Shown one piece after another: positions 7,920 to 16,142 of a DNA stretch of 64,000 bases (its first letter is position 1; each line of letters starts with the position of its first letter). The translations under genes and the position numbers were made by a program. The DNA is taken from positions 124,001 through 188,000 of the forward strand of contig NZ_JACRMG010000005.1 of assembly GCF_016219575.1 (NCBI RefSeq). The letters run 5' to 3'. This stretch comes from Bradyrhizobium sp. (GTDB taxonomy: Bacteria > Pseudomonadota > Alphaproteobacteria > Rhizobiales > Xanthobacteraceae). Under the pieces are notes generated by a model. It had not been told where the DNA came from, ran no database searches, and worked only from the letters and a program-made list of their open reading frames with translations.

Positions 7920-8882
7920 TTACACGGGCATCTGTCGTTTCTGGTGCGCCCTGCCCCGAAGCGCGGCTTGCTCGCTATGGCCTGCGATGACGCGGACGCC
8001 CTCGTCAATCCGCTCGACGATGTCATCCGGCGTGCAGCCTTGCAGGAAGGCAACGCCGTTCTTGCGGCACGCCGCAAGGATGCGGTCGCGCGCCCTCTGC
8101 ATTTCGGGCGGGTAAGGTTCGCGCGGAATGCTGCGGTAGCCGAGCGAGAGGCTCAAATCGCCCGGCCCGATCTCGGCAAAGCCCAGCCCCGGCACCGCCA
8201 GTATGTCCTCGCAATTGGCGACGCCTTCCGGGCTTTCGAGTTTCACGCCCAGCAACAGCTCTCCCCTCGGATTGAGCGGCCATGGATCGCAGCGATCCAT
8301 ATATTCTTCCGTCGACAGGCCCCACACCGGGGCAGCCGTGCTTTCCGATCCGCGTCCGCGCGTGCCGATGCCCAGTGCCTTGCGGCCGGCGGAGTCCGTT
8401 CCGCCATCCGCCGCACGCCGCGCACCTTCCATCCGCGCCAATGGCGAGGGGATCGCGGGATCGACGCCGATCGTGTTGTGCGGATAGCGGCAGGATTCAA
8501 CGAAGGCGCGCACCGCGCCGGCCGTCTCCGCCTGACACAGCAGGATGCCGTGCACCCCGCGTCCGAGGATCTGGCGGAATTGCCATGCGTTGTACCGCAC
8601 ATGCGCGGCGTCGATCCCGTTCACCGGCGCCTCGACGATGACGGTCGGCGTGCGATGCCCCGACCGTGTTGGGCCTGCATCGGCCATGCCGCGCATGTAT
8701 TCGGACAGGCCCGTCATATCGAACGCGCCATGCTCCATGCCCACATTCATGTAGTCGGCCCAGGTACCGGCATCGATGACGCCCTGTCCGTGCGTCAGCA
8801 CATGCCCGCTGTGCGGACCGTCGTAGTAGATCGCCTGGTCCTGCTCCAGGAGTTCGACACAGCGACTGATCCGCTTACCCAT
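7920..8882 (-). CDS. HpcH/HpaI aldolase / citrate lyase family protein
   Basis: 320 residues. The family's metal-dependent TIM barrel is visible: APVNGIDAAHVRYN, GVHGILLCQAETAGAVRAFVESCRYP, the metal-ligand strand LGVKLESPEGVANCEDI (Glu near 219), and GFAEIGPGDLSLSLGY (Asp near 243). Family members cleave 2-keto-3-deoxy or 4-hydroxy-2-oxo acids to pyruvate or oxaloacetate plus an aldehyde. It starts 66 bases after the DapA-like gene and ends 17 bases before the interrupted small gene, forming a likely three-gene catabolic operon. The true substrate cannot be read from the sequence. Confidence 0.85.
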   Translation of the reverse strand: MGKRISRCVELLEQDQAIYYDGPHSGHVLTHGQGVIDAGTWADYMNVGMEHGAFDMTGLSEYMRGMADAGPTRSGHRTPTVIVEAPVNGIDAAHVRYNAWQFRQILGRGVHGILLCQAETAGAVRAFVESCRYPHNTIGVDPAIPSPLARMEGARRAADGGTDSAGRKALGIGTRGRGSESTAAPVWGLSTEEYMDRCDPWPLNPRGELLLGVKLESPEGVANCEDILAVPGLGFAEIGPGDLSLSLGYRSIPREPYPPEMQRARDRILAACRKNGVAFLQGCTPDDIVERIDEGVRVIAGHSEQAALRGRAHQKRQMPV

Positions 8883-8948
8883 GAAGGCCTGTCCCGACGG
8901 CCGCGTGCCGACTACGGCGGATTACGCTCCGCCAATCCGTCCTGCGCG

Positions 8949-9902
8949 CTATGCCGCGTCGCGCGCACCGGCAGCAAGCAGCCCCGCCTCGACGAGCGCC
9001 GCCCGTATCCTTGCAATCTCCGCATCCGCGATCTTGACCAGGGGTGGACGCACCACCGCGCGCGGCAGCTTGCCGAGCAGCACCAGCGCTTCCTTCATGC
9101 GGTTGTGCATGTCGACGAAGGGATCGGCGTAGAACACGCGCGCGGTCGGATAGATCCGGTCGTTGAGCCGGCGGGCTTCCGCAAGATCGTTGGCCTTCAC
9201 CGCGCGATAGAGCCGGGCCTGAAGATCGGCGATGACGCTGCCGCTGCCCGACAACAGTCCGTTGCAACCGAGCACGAGCGAGCTCAACAGCCAGGCGCTG
9301 TTGGTGGAAAGCACGTTGATGGGCCGCTTGCGGCCCTGCAATGTGCGGATATGGCTCTCGTGCTGGGGCACCAGCGGCGTCCAGTCCTTGATGGCGCGGA
9401 TGGTCGGCACCTCCTCGAACAGCCGCTCCAGGGTCGCGGCCGGATAGCCCTGCCCCGTGGCGAGCGGATACTGAAACACGATCAGCGGCAGGTCGGTCGC
9501 ATCGGCAATGGTTCTGAAATGGGTCAGCGCCATCTCGGCCGTCTGGCCGATCGTGAACGGCGCCGGCGGAAACACCAATAGAGCCGAGGCACCGCCGTTC
9601 TGCGCCTGTCGCGCGATCCGCGCCGCCTCCAGGCTGCCATCGGCCCAGACGCCATGAATGATCGGCAGCTTGCCGCCGGCCTCCTCGCCCGCGATCTCCA
9701 TGACGCGGCGCTGCTCATCCGGGGTGCAGGACGCGACTTCCGTGGAATGTGCATTGACCGTGATCGCCGACAGCCCCTGCACGGAGGCGACATCGCGCAG
9801 ATGCGCGCGGAAGCTCGGCTCGTCGATCGACAAATCCGTATGGAACGGGAGCAGAACCGCGGGGATCACACCTTGGGGCACGAAATCGGGATGGCGCGGC
9901 AT
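8949..9902 (-). CDS. Dihydrodipicolinate synthase (DapA/NanA) family lyase
   Basis: 317 residues from the ATG at 9902 (AAGGGAGA upstream), not the in-frame start at 9953. It has the DapA-family TIM barrel, including GVIPAVLLPFHTD, VNAHSTEV (in place of the usual TTGE loop), the Tyr of the catalytic relay in IVFQYP (Y145), and the Schiff-base Lys in IRAIKDW (K172). The altered binding loop and its location with an HpcH/HpaI aldolase point to breakdown of a sugar acid or hydroxy-keto acid rather than to lysine synthesis. Probably the first gene of its operon. Confidence 0.85.
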   Translation of the reverse strand: MPRHPDFVPQGVIPAVLLPFHTDLSIDEPSFRAHLRDVASVQGLSAITVNAHSTEVASCTPDEQRRVMEIAGEEAGGKLPIIHGVWADGSLEAARIARQAQNGGASALLVFPPAPFTIGQTAEMALTHFRTIADATDLPLIVFQYPLATGQGYPAATLERLFEEVPTIRAIKDWTPLVPQHESHIRTLQGRKRPINVLSTNSAWLLSSLVLGCNGLLSGSGSVIADLQARLYRAVKANDLAEARRLNDRIYPTARVFYADPFVDMHNRMKEALVLLGKLPRAVVRPPLVKIADAEIARIRAALVEAGLLAAGARDAA

Positions 9903-10130
9903 GGGGTTCGTCTCCCTTGGGTTCTTTCGCCAGAGCGTATCAGCGTAGCGCAATCCGCCAACATCTCAAGCTGGCGGGGACGCAGAGGCGGGACGGCTAC
10001 CTGGAAGACGAGCGCACTGACCGGCGGACCACCTTCTGATCCCGGCTTGATCTGGCGCAAATCCGGGCAATTCGGCCTCGATAGACTGCATCGTCCCCGT
10101 CACCCGCCTTGCAGGATTCCTGGAGGACAG

Positions 10131-10508
10131 ATGCTCGAAGCATTGGCCCTGTGGCTTACCCACCAGCGCGAGCGCACCGTCCTCGGCGTGCCCGGAACCG
10201 ATCAGTTCGACCAGCTCGCGAAAGACCTCGGCGTCAGCGCCAACGAGCTCAGCTATCTCGTCAACTCCGCGCGCGATCCCCTGCAACTGCCTGACATGCT
10301 GCGGGCTCTCGGCATCGACGAGGCGGCGCTGCGCCGCGCCCGGCCAACCCTGCTCAGCGCCTTGGAGGACGTCTGCGAGCAATGCACGGTGATCGGCAGA
10401 TGCAAATACGCGATAGACCGCGGCACCGCCGCATCCGACTACGCGCAATTCTGCCCGAATGCCGGCAGTCTGACGATCCTTCGCGCGCAACAGGCCGGCG
10501 ATCCCTGA
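10131..10508 (+). CDS. DUF6455 family protein
   Basis: 125 residues; GGAGG ends five bases before the ATG at 10131. The N-terminal half is helical (VSANELSYLVNSARDPLQLPDMLRALGID). The C-terminal part has four cysteines, CEQCTVIGRCKYAI...YAQFCPNA, typical of DUF6455 proteins, and these could bind a metal or cluster. Function unknown. It is divergent from the DapA-like operon, and the remnant at 10534 follows. Confidence 0.8.
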   Translation: MLEALALWLTHQRERTVLGVPGTDQFDQLAKDLGVSANELSYLVNSARDPLQLPDMLRALGIDEAALRRARPTLLSALEDVCEQCTVIGRCKYAIDRGTAASDYAQFCPNAGSLTILRAQQAGDP

Positions 10509-10533
10509 TTCCTTCGCCTATGAGCAGGACTGG

Positions 10534-10687
10534 ATGTCGCGAGCCCATGGAACGAACGAGCGCATTTCAGTGCAAGCCCTCGCCAATGGCGTTCGATTCT
10601 ACGTGCAGCTCATCCGCAACGCGGAAGGGCTTTGAACGCATCGATGCGACAGACCGCTATTTTCCGCCGGTGGAATTGTCGCCCTAA
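10534..10687 (+). pseudogene. Small ORF of about 50 residues with a one-base insertion
   Basis: From the ATG at 10534 (AGGA just upstream) the frame reads MSRAHGTNERISVQALANG and VRFYVQLIRNAEG, then stops at 10633. The tail of another frame reads FERIDATDRYFPPVELSP to a TAA at 10687. Removing one G from the GGG at about 10626-10629 joins the two as ...RNAEGFERIDATDRYF. Both halves have protein-like composition. I do not recognise the family. Confidence 0.45.
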
Positions 10688-10743
10688 TGCAGCCGGCTTG
10701 ACCGGCCTTGGCGCGCAGCAGCGGCTGTTGCCGTCCCGCGGGC

Positions 10744-11475
10744 TTACTCCCTTGAACGCGTAAAGGGCACAAAGCGCACGAGGCCGACTTCGCGCGTCGT
10801 CGTCTTGTCGGGACCGATCTTCTCGATGACCGTGAGCTGTTGGGTGGCGTAGGCGGACCCCATGGGCATGACGAGCCGCCCGCCCACCTTGAGCTGCTCG
10901 ATCAGCGGCGGCGGCGCGTGACCGAGTGCGGCGGTCACCACGATTGCGTCAAAGGGACCGCATTCCGGCCAGCCGGCATAACCGTCGCCGGCCCTCACGC
11001 TCACATTGTCATAGGCGAGATTCCTGAACGTATTCGCGGCGGCTTCCGCCAGTTGCGGGACGATCTCGATGGTGCAGACCTTGCGCGCGAGATGCGCAAG
11101 GATGGCGGCCTGGTAGCCCGACCCCGTGCCGATCTCGAGCACGACATGATCGGGCGCGACTTCGGCGAGCTCGGTCATGAAGGCCACGATGAAGGGCTGC
11201 GAGATGGTCTGGCCGCGGCCGATCGAAAGCGGTGTGTCGGCGTAGGCGATGGAACAGGATCGCTCGGATATGAACAGATGGCGCCTGGTTTGCCCCATCG
11301 CCTGCATGACCCTCTCCGACATGCCCCGCGGTCCCAGGACACTGGCGTAGGACCGGGCATGGCCGCGGATGGTTACAACCATGGCGGCGCGCTCGCGGGC
11401 GCATTCCGCCTCCTGTGCCGTCGCTTCCGAGCCGATGGCAACCAAGGAAAGGAACAGCGGCAGCAAGGTCTTCAT
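10744..11475 (-). CDS. Exported protein-L-isoaspartate O-methyltransferase
   Basis: 243 residues from the ATG at 11475. A signal peptide (MKTLLPLFLSLVAIGSEATA) with cleavage near residue 20 sets this start; upstream starts would bury it. The PCMT fold is complete: SIGRGQTISQPFIVAFM (about 84-100), SAM motif I VVLEIGTGSGYQAAI (111-125), GDGYAGWPECGPFDAIVVTAA, and LKVGGRLVMPMG. The enzyme methylates isoaspartyl residues of aged proteins to start their repair. Pcm in E. coli is cytoplasmic, so an exported form would need SAM or a different role in the periplasm. Confidence 0.85.
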   Translation of the reverse strand: MKTLLPLFLSLVAIGSEATAQEAECARERAAMVVTIRGHARSYASVLGPRGMSERVMQAMGQTRRHLFISERSCSIAYADTPLSIGRGQTISQPFIVAFMTELAEVAPDHVVLEIGTGSGYQAAILAHLARKVCTIEIVPQLAEAAANTFRNLAYDNVSVRAGDGYAGWPECGPFDAIVVTAALGHAPPPLIEQLKVGGRLVMPMGSAYATQQLTVIEKIGPDKTTTREVGLVRFVPFTRSRE

Positions 11476-11815
11476 GATCGCGCGGTCTTCCGGCAGGTCT
11501 TGATACCATGCCGGCATCCGGCTTGTAAGCTGATGCATCGTAGTGCACCGCAACGCATGGAGAGTTCACCCCGGCTGTGCAGGCCTCGAACGCTGAGGTG
11601 GCGAGGCCGCAAATTGCCTCTCCCTGTGCATCTTTTTTGACAGCGGTGCGCCGTCATGTCACGCTGCCGGCAATGGGGTGAGACAAAGTCCGTCCCGGCA
11701 CCTTCCAAGGGCAAAAAGAAACGTAGCCACCTCATCGAACGTAGCGTCGAGCAACCGAAGCGGCCGTCAGAGCTGCGGGTGCCGGTATCGCGTACAACGA
11801 AAGGGAGGAGCTGCA
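11476..11815. other. Divergent intergenic region, pcm-like gene / TRAP operon
   Basis: 340 bases between two divergent genes. It should hold both promoters, but I saw no convincing -35/-10 pair, operator palindrome or small gene. The only clear signal is the GGGAGGAG ribosome site of the TRAP binding protein at 11802-11809. Confidence 0.5.
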
Positions 11816-12889
11816 ATGATCAAATCCAAACTTGTATTCGGATTCGTCGGGCTGTCCGCCTTGGCTCTCACGGCGGCGACCACGGCTGCAAATGCACAGG
11901 AAAAAGTCCGCTGGAAGATGCAGAGCGCGTTCGGCAGCCAGCTGCCGCACCTCGGCACTTCAGCGGTGCGTTTCTCGAAGAACGTCGAGCGATTGTCCGG
12001 CGGCAAGCTCGAGATCAAGTTCTTCGAGCCCGGCGCGCTGATCCCGCCGCTGGAGTGCTTCGATGCGGTGTCGAAGGGATCGATCGAATCCTGCTGGACG
12101 ACTCCGGGCTACCATACCGGCAAGTACCCCGCGCTCGCCTTCTTCACCACCGTGCCATTCGGCCCGCCCGTCGGCGAGTTCCTCGGCTGGAAATGGTTCG
12201 GCGGCGGCAACGAGTTGCGTAATGAGATCTACGCCAAGCACGGCCTGATCGCGATCGACTCCTTCGCCATCGCGCCAGAGACCTCAGGCTGGTTCCGCAA
12301 CGAGATCAAGTCGGTCGATGAGCTGAAGGGACTGAAGATGCGGTTCTTCGGCCTCGGTGCCCAGGTGATGCAGAAGCTCGGTGTCTCCACCCAGCTGCTG
12401 GCGGCCGCTGACATCTATCCTGCGCTGGAGCGCGGCGTGATCGACGCGACCGAGTTCTCCATGCCGACGATGGACACCAAGCTCGGCTTCCATCAGATCG
12501 CCAAGTTCAACTACTTCCCGGGCTGGCATCAGCAGACCTCGGTCAGCGAGCTTCTGATGAACAAGGCGGCATGGGACAAGCTGTCGGATCAGAACAAGGC
12601 GATCATCGAGATCGCCCTCGGCGAATCCACCATGCACACCTACGTCGAGAGCGACCACGCCCAGTTCGCGGCGATGGCCGAGATGCGCGACAAGCACAAG
12701 GTTCAGGTCAAGCGCTGGAGCGACGAGGACCTGGCCAAGCTGGAGAAGGCCTGGCTGGAAGTGCTGGCGGAGGAGTCGGCCAAGGACCCGCTGTTCAAGA
12801 AGGTTGCCGACCACTACCTCGACTACCGCAAGAAGTTCGCGGTGTGGGGCTCCTCGCAAACGATGAAAGCCACCTATCAGAAGGACTAA
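11816..12889 (+). CDS. TRAP transporter solute-binding protein (DctP-like)
   Basis: 357 residues from the ATG at 11816 after GGGAGGAG; the signal peptide ends at ANAQ-EK (about residue 28). The fold follows the COG4663 branch (alpha-keto acid / mannitol / chloroaromatic type): WKMQSAFGSQLPHLG, KFFEPGALIPPLECFDAVSKGSIES, PFGPPVGEFLGWKWFGGG, GLKMRFFGLGAQVMQKLG (with the ligand-binding Arg of DctP proteins) and ERGVIDATEFSMP. It binds an organic acid in the periplasm and hands it to the membrane subunits encoded just downstream. Substrate unknown; a 2-oxo acid is a reasonable guess from similarity to TakP. Confidence 0.9.
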   Translation: MIKSKLVFGFVGLSALALTAATTAANAQEKVRWKMQSAFGSQLPHLGTSAVRFSKNVERLSGGKLEIKFFEPGALIPPLECFDAVSKGSIESCWTTPGYHTGKYPALAFFTTVPFGPPVGEFLGWKWFGGGNELRNEIYAKHGLIAIDSFAIAPETSGWFRNEIKSVDELKGLKMRFFGLGAQVMQKLGVSTQLLAAADIYPALERGVIDATEFSMPTMDTKLGFHQIAKFNYFPGWHQQTSVSELLMNKAAWDKLSDQNKAIIEIALGESTMHTYVESDHAQFAAMAEMRDKHKVQVKRWSDEDLAKLEKAWLEVLAEESAKDPLFKKVADHYLDYRKKFAVWGSSQTMKATYQKD

Positions 12890-12996
12890 CGGAGGCAGCC
12901 GGTGCGGCGCGCGGCTGCGCCGGCTCCCCTGTCGCCCCGCCGGCCGGTTGTGCACGGGGCGCCACCGCCAATTGCGCCACCGCAGGATTTGTCGCG

Positions 12997-13557
12997 ATGA
13001 ATGCTTTGCTGAAGTTGGCTGAGAGTATGCGGCGGGCGCTCGAATTTGTTGCCCTGGCGTCCGGCTGGCTGCTCGTCATCATGGCGTGCGTGACCACGTT
13101 CGACGTCGTCGCGCGCAAGTTCGGATTGCAGCTGCCGTACACCAAGCTGCAGGAGCTGGAATGGCACTTCCACGCCGCGATCTTCTCGCTCTGGTTGGGC
13201 TATTGCTACACGATCAACGCACATCCGCGGGTCGATACCTTCACCGAGATGATGTCGTATCGCCGCAGGGCATGGATCGAACTCGCCGGATGCCTCTTGC
13301 TGGCGCTGCCCTACATGGCCTTGGTCGCCTATTACAGCCTTGATTTCGTCGCGCAGTCCTACCGGCTCGGCGAACAGTCCGACAGCACGGTCGGGCTGAC
13401 CCACCGCTGGATCATCAAGGGCATCTATGCCGCCGGCCTGTGGATGGTGGTGCTCGGCATTCTCAGCGTGCTGCTCCGGGTAATCGTCTTCCTGTTCGGC
13501 AGGAAGTCGGAACGGGAAGTCAATCTGCAAATCGGACACGTGATCACGGACGTCTAG
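12997..13557 (+). CDS. TRAP transporter small permease (DctQ-like)
   Basis: 186 residues from the ATG at 12997. It has four predicted membrane helices: about 17-37, 50-70, 92-114 and 145-170. Signature stretches are ACVTTFDVVARKFG, LQELEWHFHAAIFSLWLGYCYTIN and HPRVDTFTEMMSYRRRAWIE. DctQ partners the large subunit DctM in sodium-driven uptake. It is 107 bases after the binding-protein gene and 112 before dctM, with the same orientation, in one operon. Confidence 0.88.
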   Translation: MNALLKLAESMRRALEFVALASGWLLVIMACVTTFDVVARKFGLQLPYTKLQELEWHFHAAIFSLWLGYCYTINAHPRVDTFTEMMSYRRRAWIELAGCLLLALPYMALVAYYSLDFVAQSYRLGEQSDSTVGLTHRWIIKGIYAAGLWMVVLGILSVLLRVIVFLFGRKSEREVNLQIGHVITDV

Positions 13558-13600
13558 ATCATGATGCGAGGAACCGCATCACGATCTCATCTCTTTGTTT

Positions 13601-13649
13601 GAGCATGATCTTTTCGGAAAACCGGTTTCCACTTTTCCGGATCATGCTC
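13601..13649. repeat. 49-bp palindromic repeat in the dctQ-dctM gap
   Basis: GAGCATGATC (13601-13610) matches GATCATGCTC (13640-13649), and inside lie TTTTCGGAAAACCGG and TTTCCACTTTTCCGG. This is a well-known type of dispersed Rhizobiales palindrome. A diverged copy is at 44399-44443. In RNA it would fold into a long hairpin between two genes of the same operon, and could lower dctM expression or mark an mRNA processing site. Confidence 0.8.
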
Positions 13650-13669
13650 CCCAATCGGGGGATTGCAAC

Positions 13670-15052
13670 GTGCTCGACTGGCTGGCCGACAATCTCGCTC
13701 TTATCATGTTCGTGTCGATGTTCTTCTTCATCTTCGTCGGCTACCCGGTCGCCTTCATCATGGGCGGACTGGCGCTGGCCTTTGCGGTGTTCGGCGCCTG
13801 GCTCGGTACGTTCAACCTGCTCGGCCTGTCCGATATCGTGCTGCGCATGTGGGGCGGGGTCGCCAACGATCCGGTGCTGGCGTCGATCCCCATGTTCATC
13901 TTCATGGGCGCGATCCTGGAGCGATCGGGCTCCGCCAAGGACATGCTGGATGCAACCGAAGTCCTGCTCAAGCGGTGCCCGGGCGCGCTGGCAGTCTCGG
14001 TGATGGTGATGGGCACGATCCTGGCGGCGCCGATCGGCGTGGTCGGCGCCGCCGTGATCACGCTGTCGGTGATTGCGCTGCCGCAGATGCTGGCCGCCGG
14101 CTACGACAAGCGGCTTGCCATCGGCACCATCGCCTCGGCCGGAACGCTCGGCATCCTGATTCCGCCGGCGATCATGCTGGTGGTGATGGCGGAAATGCTG
14201 GCGACCTCGGCAGGCAATCTGTTTCTGGCCGCCATCATGCCCGGCTTCCTGCTCTCCGGCCTCTACCTCGTCTACATCATACTCGTCGCCATCTTCAAAC
14301 CGGGCGCCGCGCCCAAGTTGCCGCCCGGCTACGGGCCGCAGACCCGCACTGCGTTCTGGTACGCGCTCTGGCGGGGTCTGTTCCCGATGACGGCGCTGCT
14401 GGTGATCGTGCTCGGCTCGATCTTCGCCGGCTGGGCCACCCCCACCGAGAGCGGTGCCGTCGGCGTGCTCGGCTCGATGTTCATCGCCGCGCTCAACAGG
14501 CGCTTGACGTTCAAGATGATGAACGAGGCGATCTTCTCCTCCTGCCGCGCCAACGGGCTGGTATTCCTGATCTTCCTCGGCGCGACCGGCTTCTCCTATG
14601 TGTTCCGCGTGCTCGGCGGCGACGACCTGATGATCTCGACGCTCACCCATTTCGGCATCGACACCAAGTGGGAAATGCTCGGCTTCGTCATGGTCCTGAT
14701 CTTCCTGCTCGGCTTCCCGTTCGAGTGGATCGAGATCTGCCTGATCGTCCTGCCGGTGTTCGGGCCGATCCTGTCGAGGTACGACTTTTCCGACCACATC
14801 GGCAGCAATACGGCTCTGATGACCTGGTTCGGCACCCTGGTTGCGGTCAATCTGCAGACCGCGTTCATGACGCCACCGTTCGGAGCGACGCTGTTTTACA
14901 TGAAGGGAACGGCGCCGCCGGGTGTCACCATGAACGACGTGTTCACCGCCATGTATCCGTTCGTGGCGCTGCAGGTGATCGGCTTGGCATTGTGCATCTA
15001 TTTTCCGGGCATCAGCCTGTGGCTGCCGAGACTGGCCGGTTTTCTCGAATAG
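13670..15052 (+). CDS. TRAP transporter large permease (DctM-like)
   Basis: 460 residues from a GTG at 13670 (MLDWLADNLALIMF). An ATG at 13595 in the same frame lies inside the palindromic repeat and is unlikely. GGGG precedes the GTG by about nine bases. Around 12 membrane helices cover the length, with family stretches SIPMFIFMGAILERSG, APIGVVGAAVITLSVIALPQML, SAGTLGILIPPAIMLVV and NLQTAFMTPPFGATLFYMKG. DctM forms the sodium-coupled transport channel. It is the last gene of the operon. Confidence 0.9.
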   Translation: MLDWLADNLALIMFVSMFFFIFVGYPVAFIMGGLALAFAVFGAWLGTFNLLGLSDIVLRMWGGVANDPVLASIPMFIFMGAILERSGSAKDMLDATEVLLKRCPGALAVSVMVMGTILAAPIGVVGAAVITLSVIALPQMLAAGYDKRLAIGTIASAGTLGILIPPAIMLVVMAEMLATSAGNLFLAAIMPGFLLSGLYLVYIILVAIFKPGAAPKLPPGYGPQTRTAFWYALWRGLFPMTALLVIVLGSIFAGWATPTESGAVGVLGSMFIAALNRRLTFKMMNEAIFSSCRANGLVFLIFLGATGFSYVFRVLGGDDLMISTLTHFGIDTKWEMLGFVMVLIFLLGFPFEWIEICLIVLPVFGPILSRYDFSDHIGSNTALMTWFGTLVAVNLQTAFMTPPFGATLFYMKGTAPPGVTMNDVFTAMYPFVALQVIGLALCIYFPGISLWLPRLAGFLE

Positions 15053-15473
15053 GCCGTAGCGCGGATCAGGCGACTTGTCCGCCGTAGCTCGTAGAGCGAA
15101 GGCGGAAGCCGTAATCCGCCGCTGCCGTCGCCGGATGCGGTGGAATGGCGGATTGCGCTTCATCGATCATCGTCTAATTCGTCAACGATAAAGGGCAAGC
15201 GGACAATCACCAAAAATGAGTTCTTGCTGGTCGTCCACACTGGGTTGGCTACCGCGGACGGCTTGGTCCTTTGCTTTAAAGAAAGCCCGCATGTCACGGA
15301 CGAATGCCTTTGCGGCAATTCGATAGGTTTACGCAACATAGCTCAAGTGCGGGCTTCGCTGCGCCTGATTGCCAGCCCTCTTCGCTGTCGGGCTGTTGCC
15401 AGGAAGCCGTAGACCAGATCAAGCCCGCACTCTATTCTGACGCCAAGGATTTGATCTTTCAGGAGAGCGTAGA
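15053..15473. other. Intergenic region with degenerate repeat and a shift to low GC
   Basis: 421 bases. The first 110 contain a degenerate Bradyrhizobium-type repeat (GCGAAGGCGGAAGCCGTAATCCGCC, and later GGCGGATTGCGC). From about 15165 the base composition falls well below that of the neighbours and continues so to about 16140. An open frame at 15140-15412 has no ribosome site and no protein-like pattern. AGGAGA at 15461-15466 serves the next gene. Confidence 0.5.
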
Positions 15474-15965
15474 ATGCGGGCGCTGCTTGTTAGTCTATCG
15501 GTATTGCTTTTCGTCCCTGACGCGATTGCTGCTAGCGGCGATACCTTCATTTTCGTCGCGTATAAGGTAAATTCTGTCCGAATAAAGCCGCAGCCGGTTG
15601 CTGGCGTTGGCTCTCTAACACTTCGCGCTGTTCTTCACGCTGACGGCACCGTTGATGATGTCATCGAGGCGAAGGGCGGCAACAACAAAAAGAAATACGA
15701 ACAAAAGGACCGAAGGCTCGGCAGCCAGACGCAGTTCACCGGGCGGTGGCGCGTCATTGATCAGTATACGCTAGAGAGAAGGTCTATTGAAAAGAACCAC
15801 GACTACGTGGTGAAGGTGATTGTGAAGGGGAAATCCTGCGCGGCAGAAGTGAGTTACGCGCTACATGCTGGGCAGAAGGAGTACTATATACATTCCGCGC
15901 AACTGGATCAGATGGCCTACTTCAGTAAAATTCAGCCGTTTGATGTAAAGTGCAAGATCGAATAA
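15474..15965 (+). CDS. Orphan secreted protein in a low-GC patch
   Basis: 163 residues; AGGAGAG lies about eight bases before the ATG. The signal peptide MRALLVSLSVLLFVPDAIAA ends near residue 20. The mature part is probably beta-rich with many Lys (GGNNKKKYEQKDRR) and two Cys (KSCAAEV and DVKCKIE at the end), which could form one disulfide. I recognise no domain. Codon use is much more A/T-rich than nearby genes (GTATTG, AAAAAG, ATTTTC), so it was probably gained by transfer. Confidence 0.7.
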   Translation: MRALLVSLSVLLFVPDAIAASGDTFIFVAYKVNSVRIKPQPVAGVGSLTLRAVLHADGTVDDVIEAKGGNNKKKYEQKDRRLGSQTQFTGRWRVIDQYTLERRSIEKNHDYVVKVIVKGKSCAAEVSYALHAGQKEYYIHSAQLDQMAYFSKIQPFDVKCKIE

Positions 15966-16076
15966 GGGCGGCACCGCCTTCATAGCTCCATGTCTTGATC
16001 TCATCGTCAGGGTGAATCGCGCGGCATAGGTCGCGCCTGCTGCCACAGGCGCTTGCTCGTTGCATACTGTTTCAAA

Positions 16077-16105
16077 CTGTCTCGCGGCGTCTCACCGCGA
16101 GACAG
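16077..16105. terminator. Strong hairpin between convergent genes, possible terminator
   Basis: CTGTCTCGCGG (16077-16087) pairs perfectly with CCGCGAGACAG (16095-16105) over a 7-base loop. It lies 37 bases after the pccB stop and 111 after the orphan gene. The flanks have only short T runs on either strand (AAATTTATTT on plus, TTTGAAAC on minus), so termination is likely but not certain. Confidence 0.5.
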
Positions 16106-16142
16106 AAATTTATTTAGCTTCGCTAATCCGCTACATAGCCGT

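Noticed and set aside
13559..15163. 534-codon minus-strand frame opposite dctM
   Set aside because: Composition is E/H/R/Q-rich antisense of hydrophobic helices; dctM is clear on the other strand.
15140..15412. 90-codon plus-strand frame in the low-GC gap
   Set aside because: No ribosome site, starts in a repeat, and no protein-like pattern.
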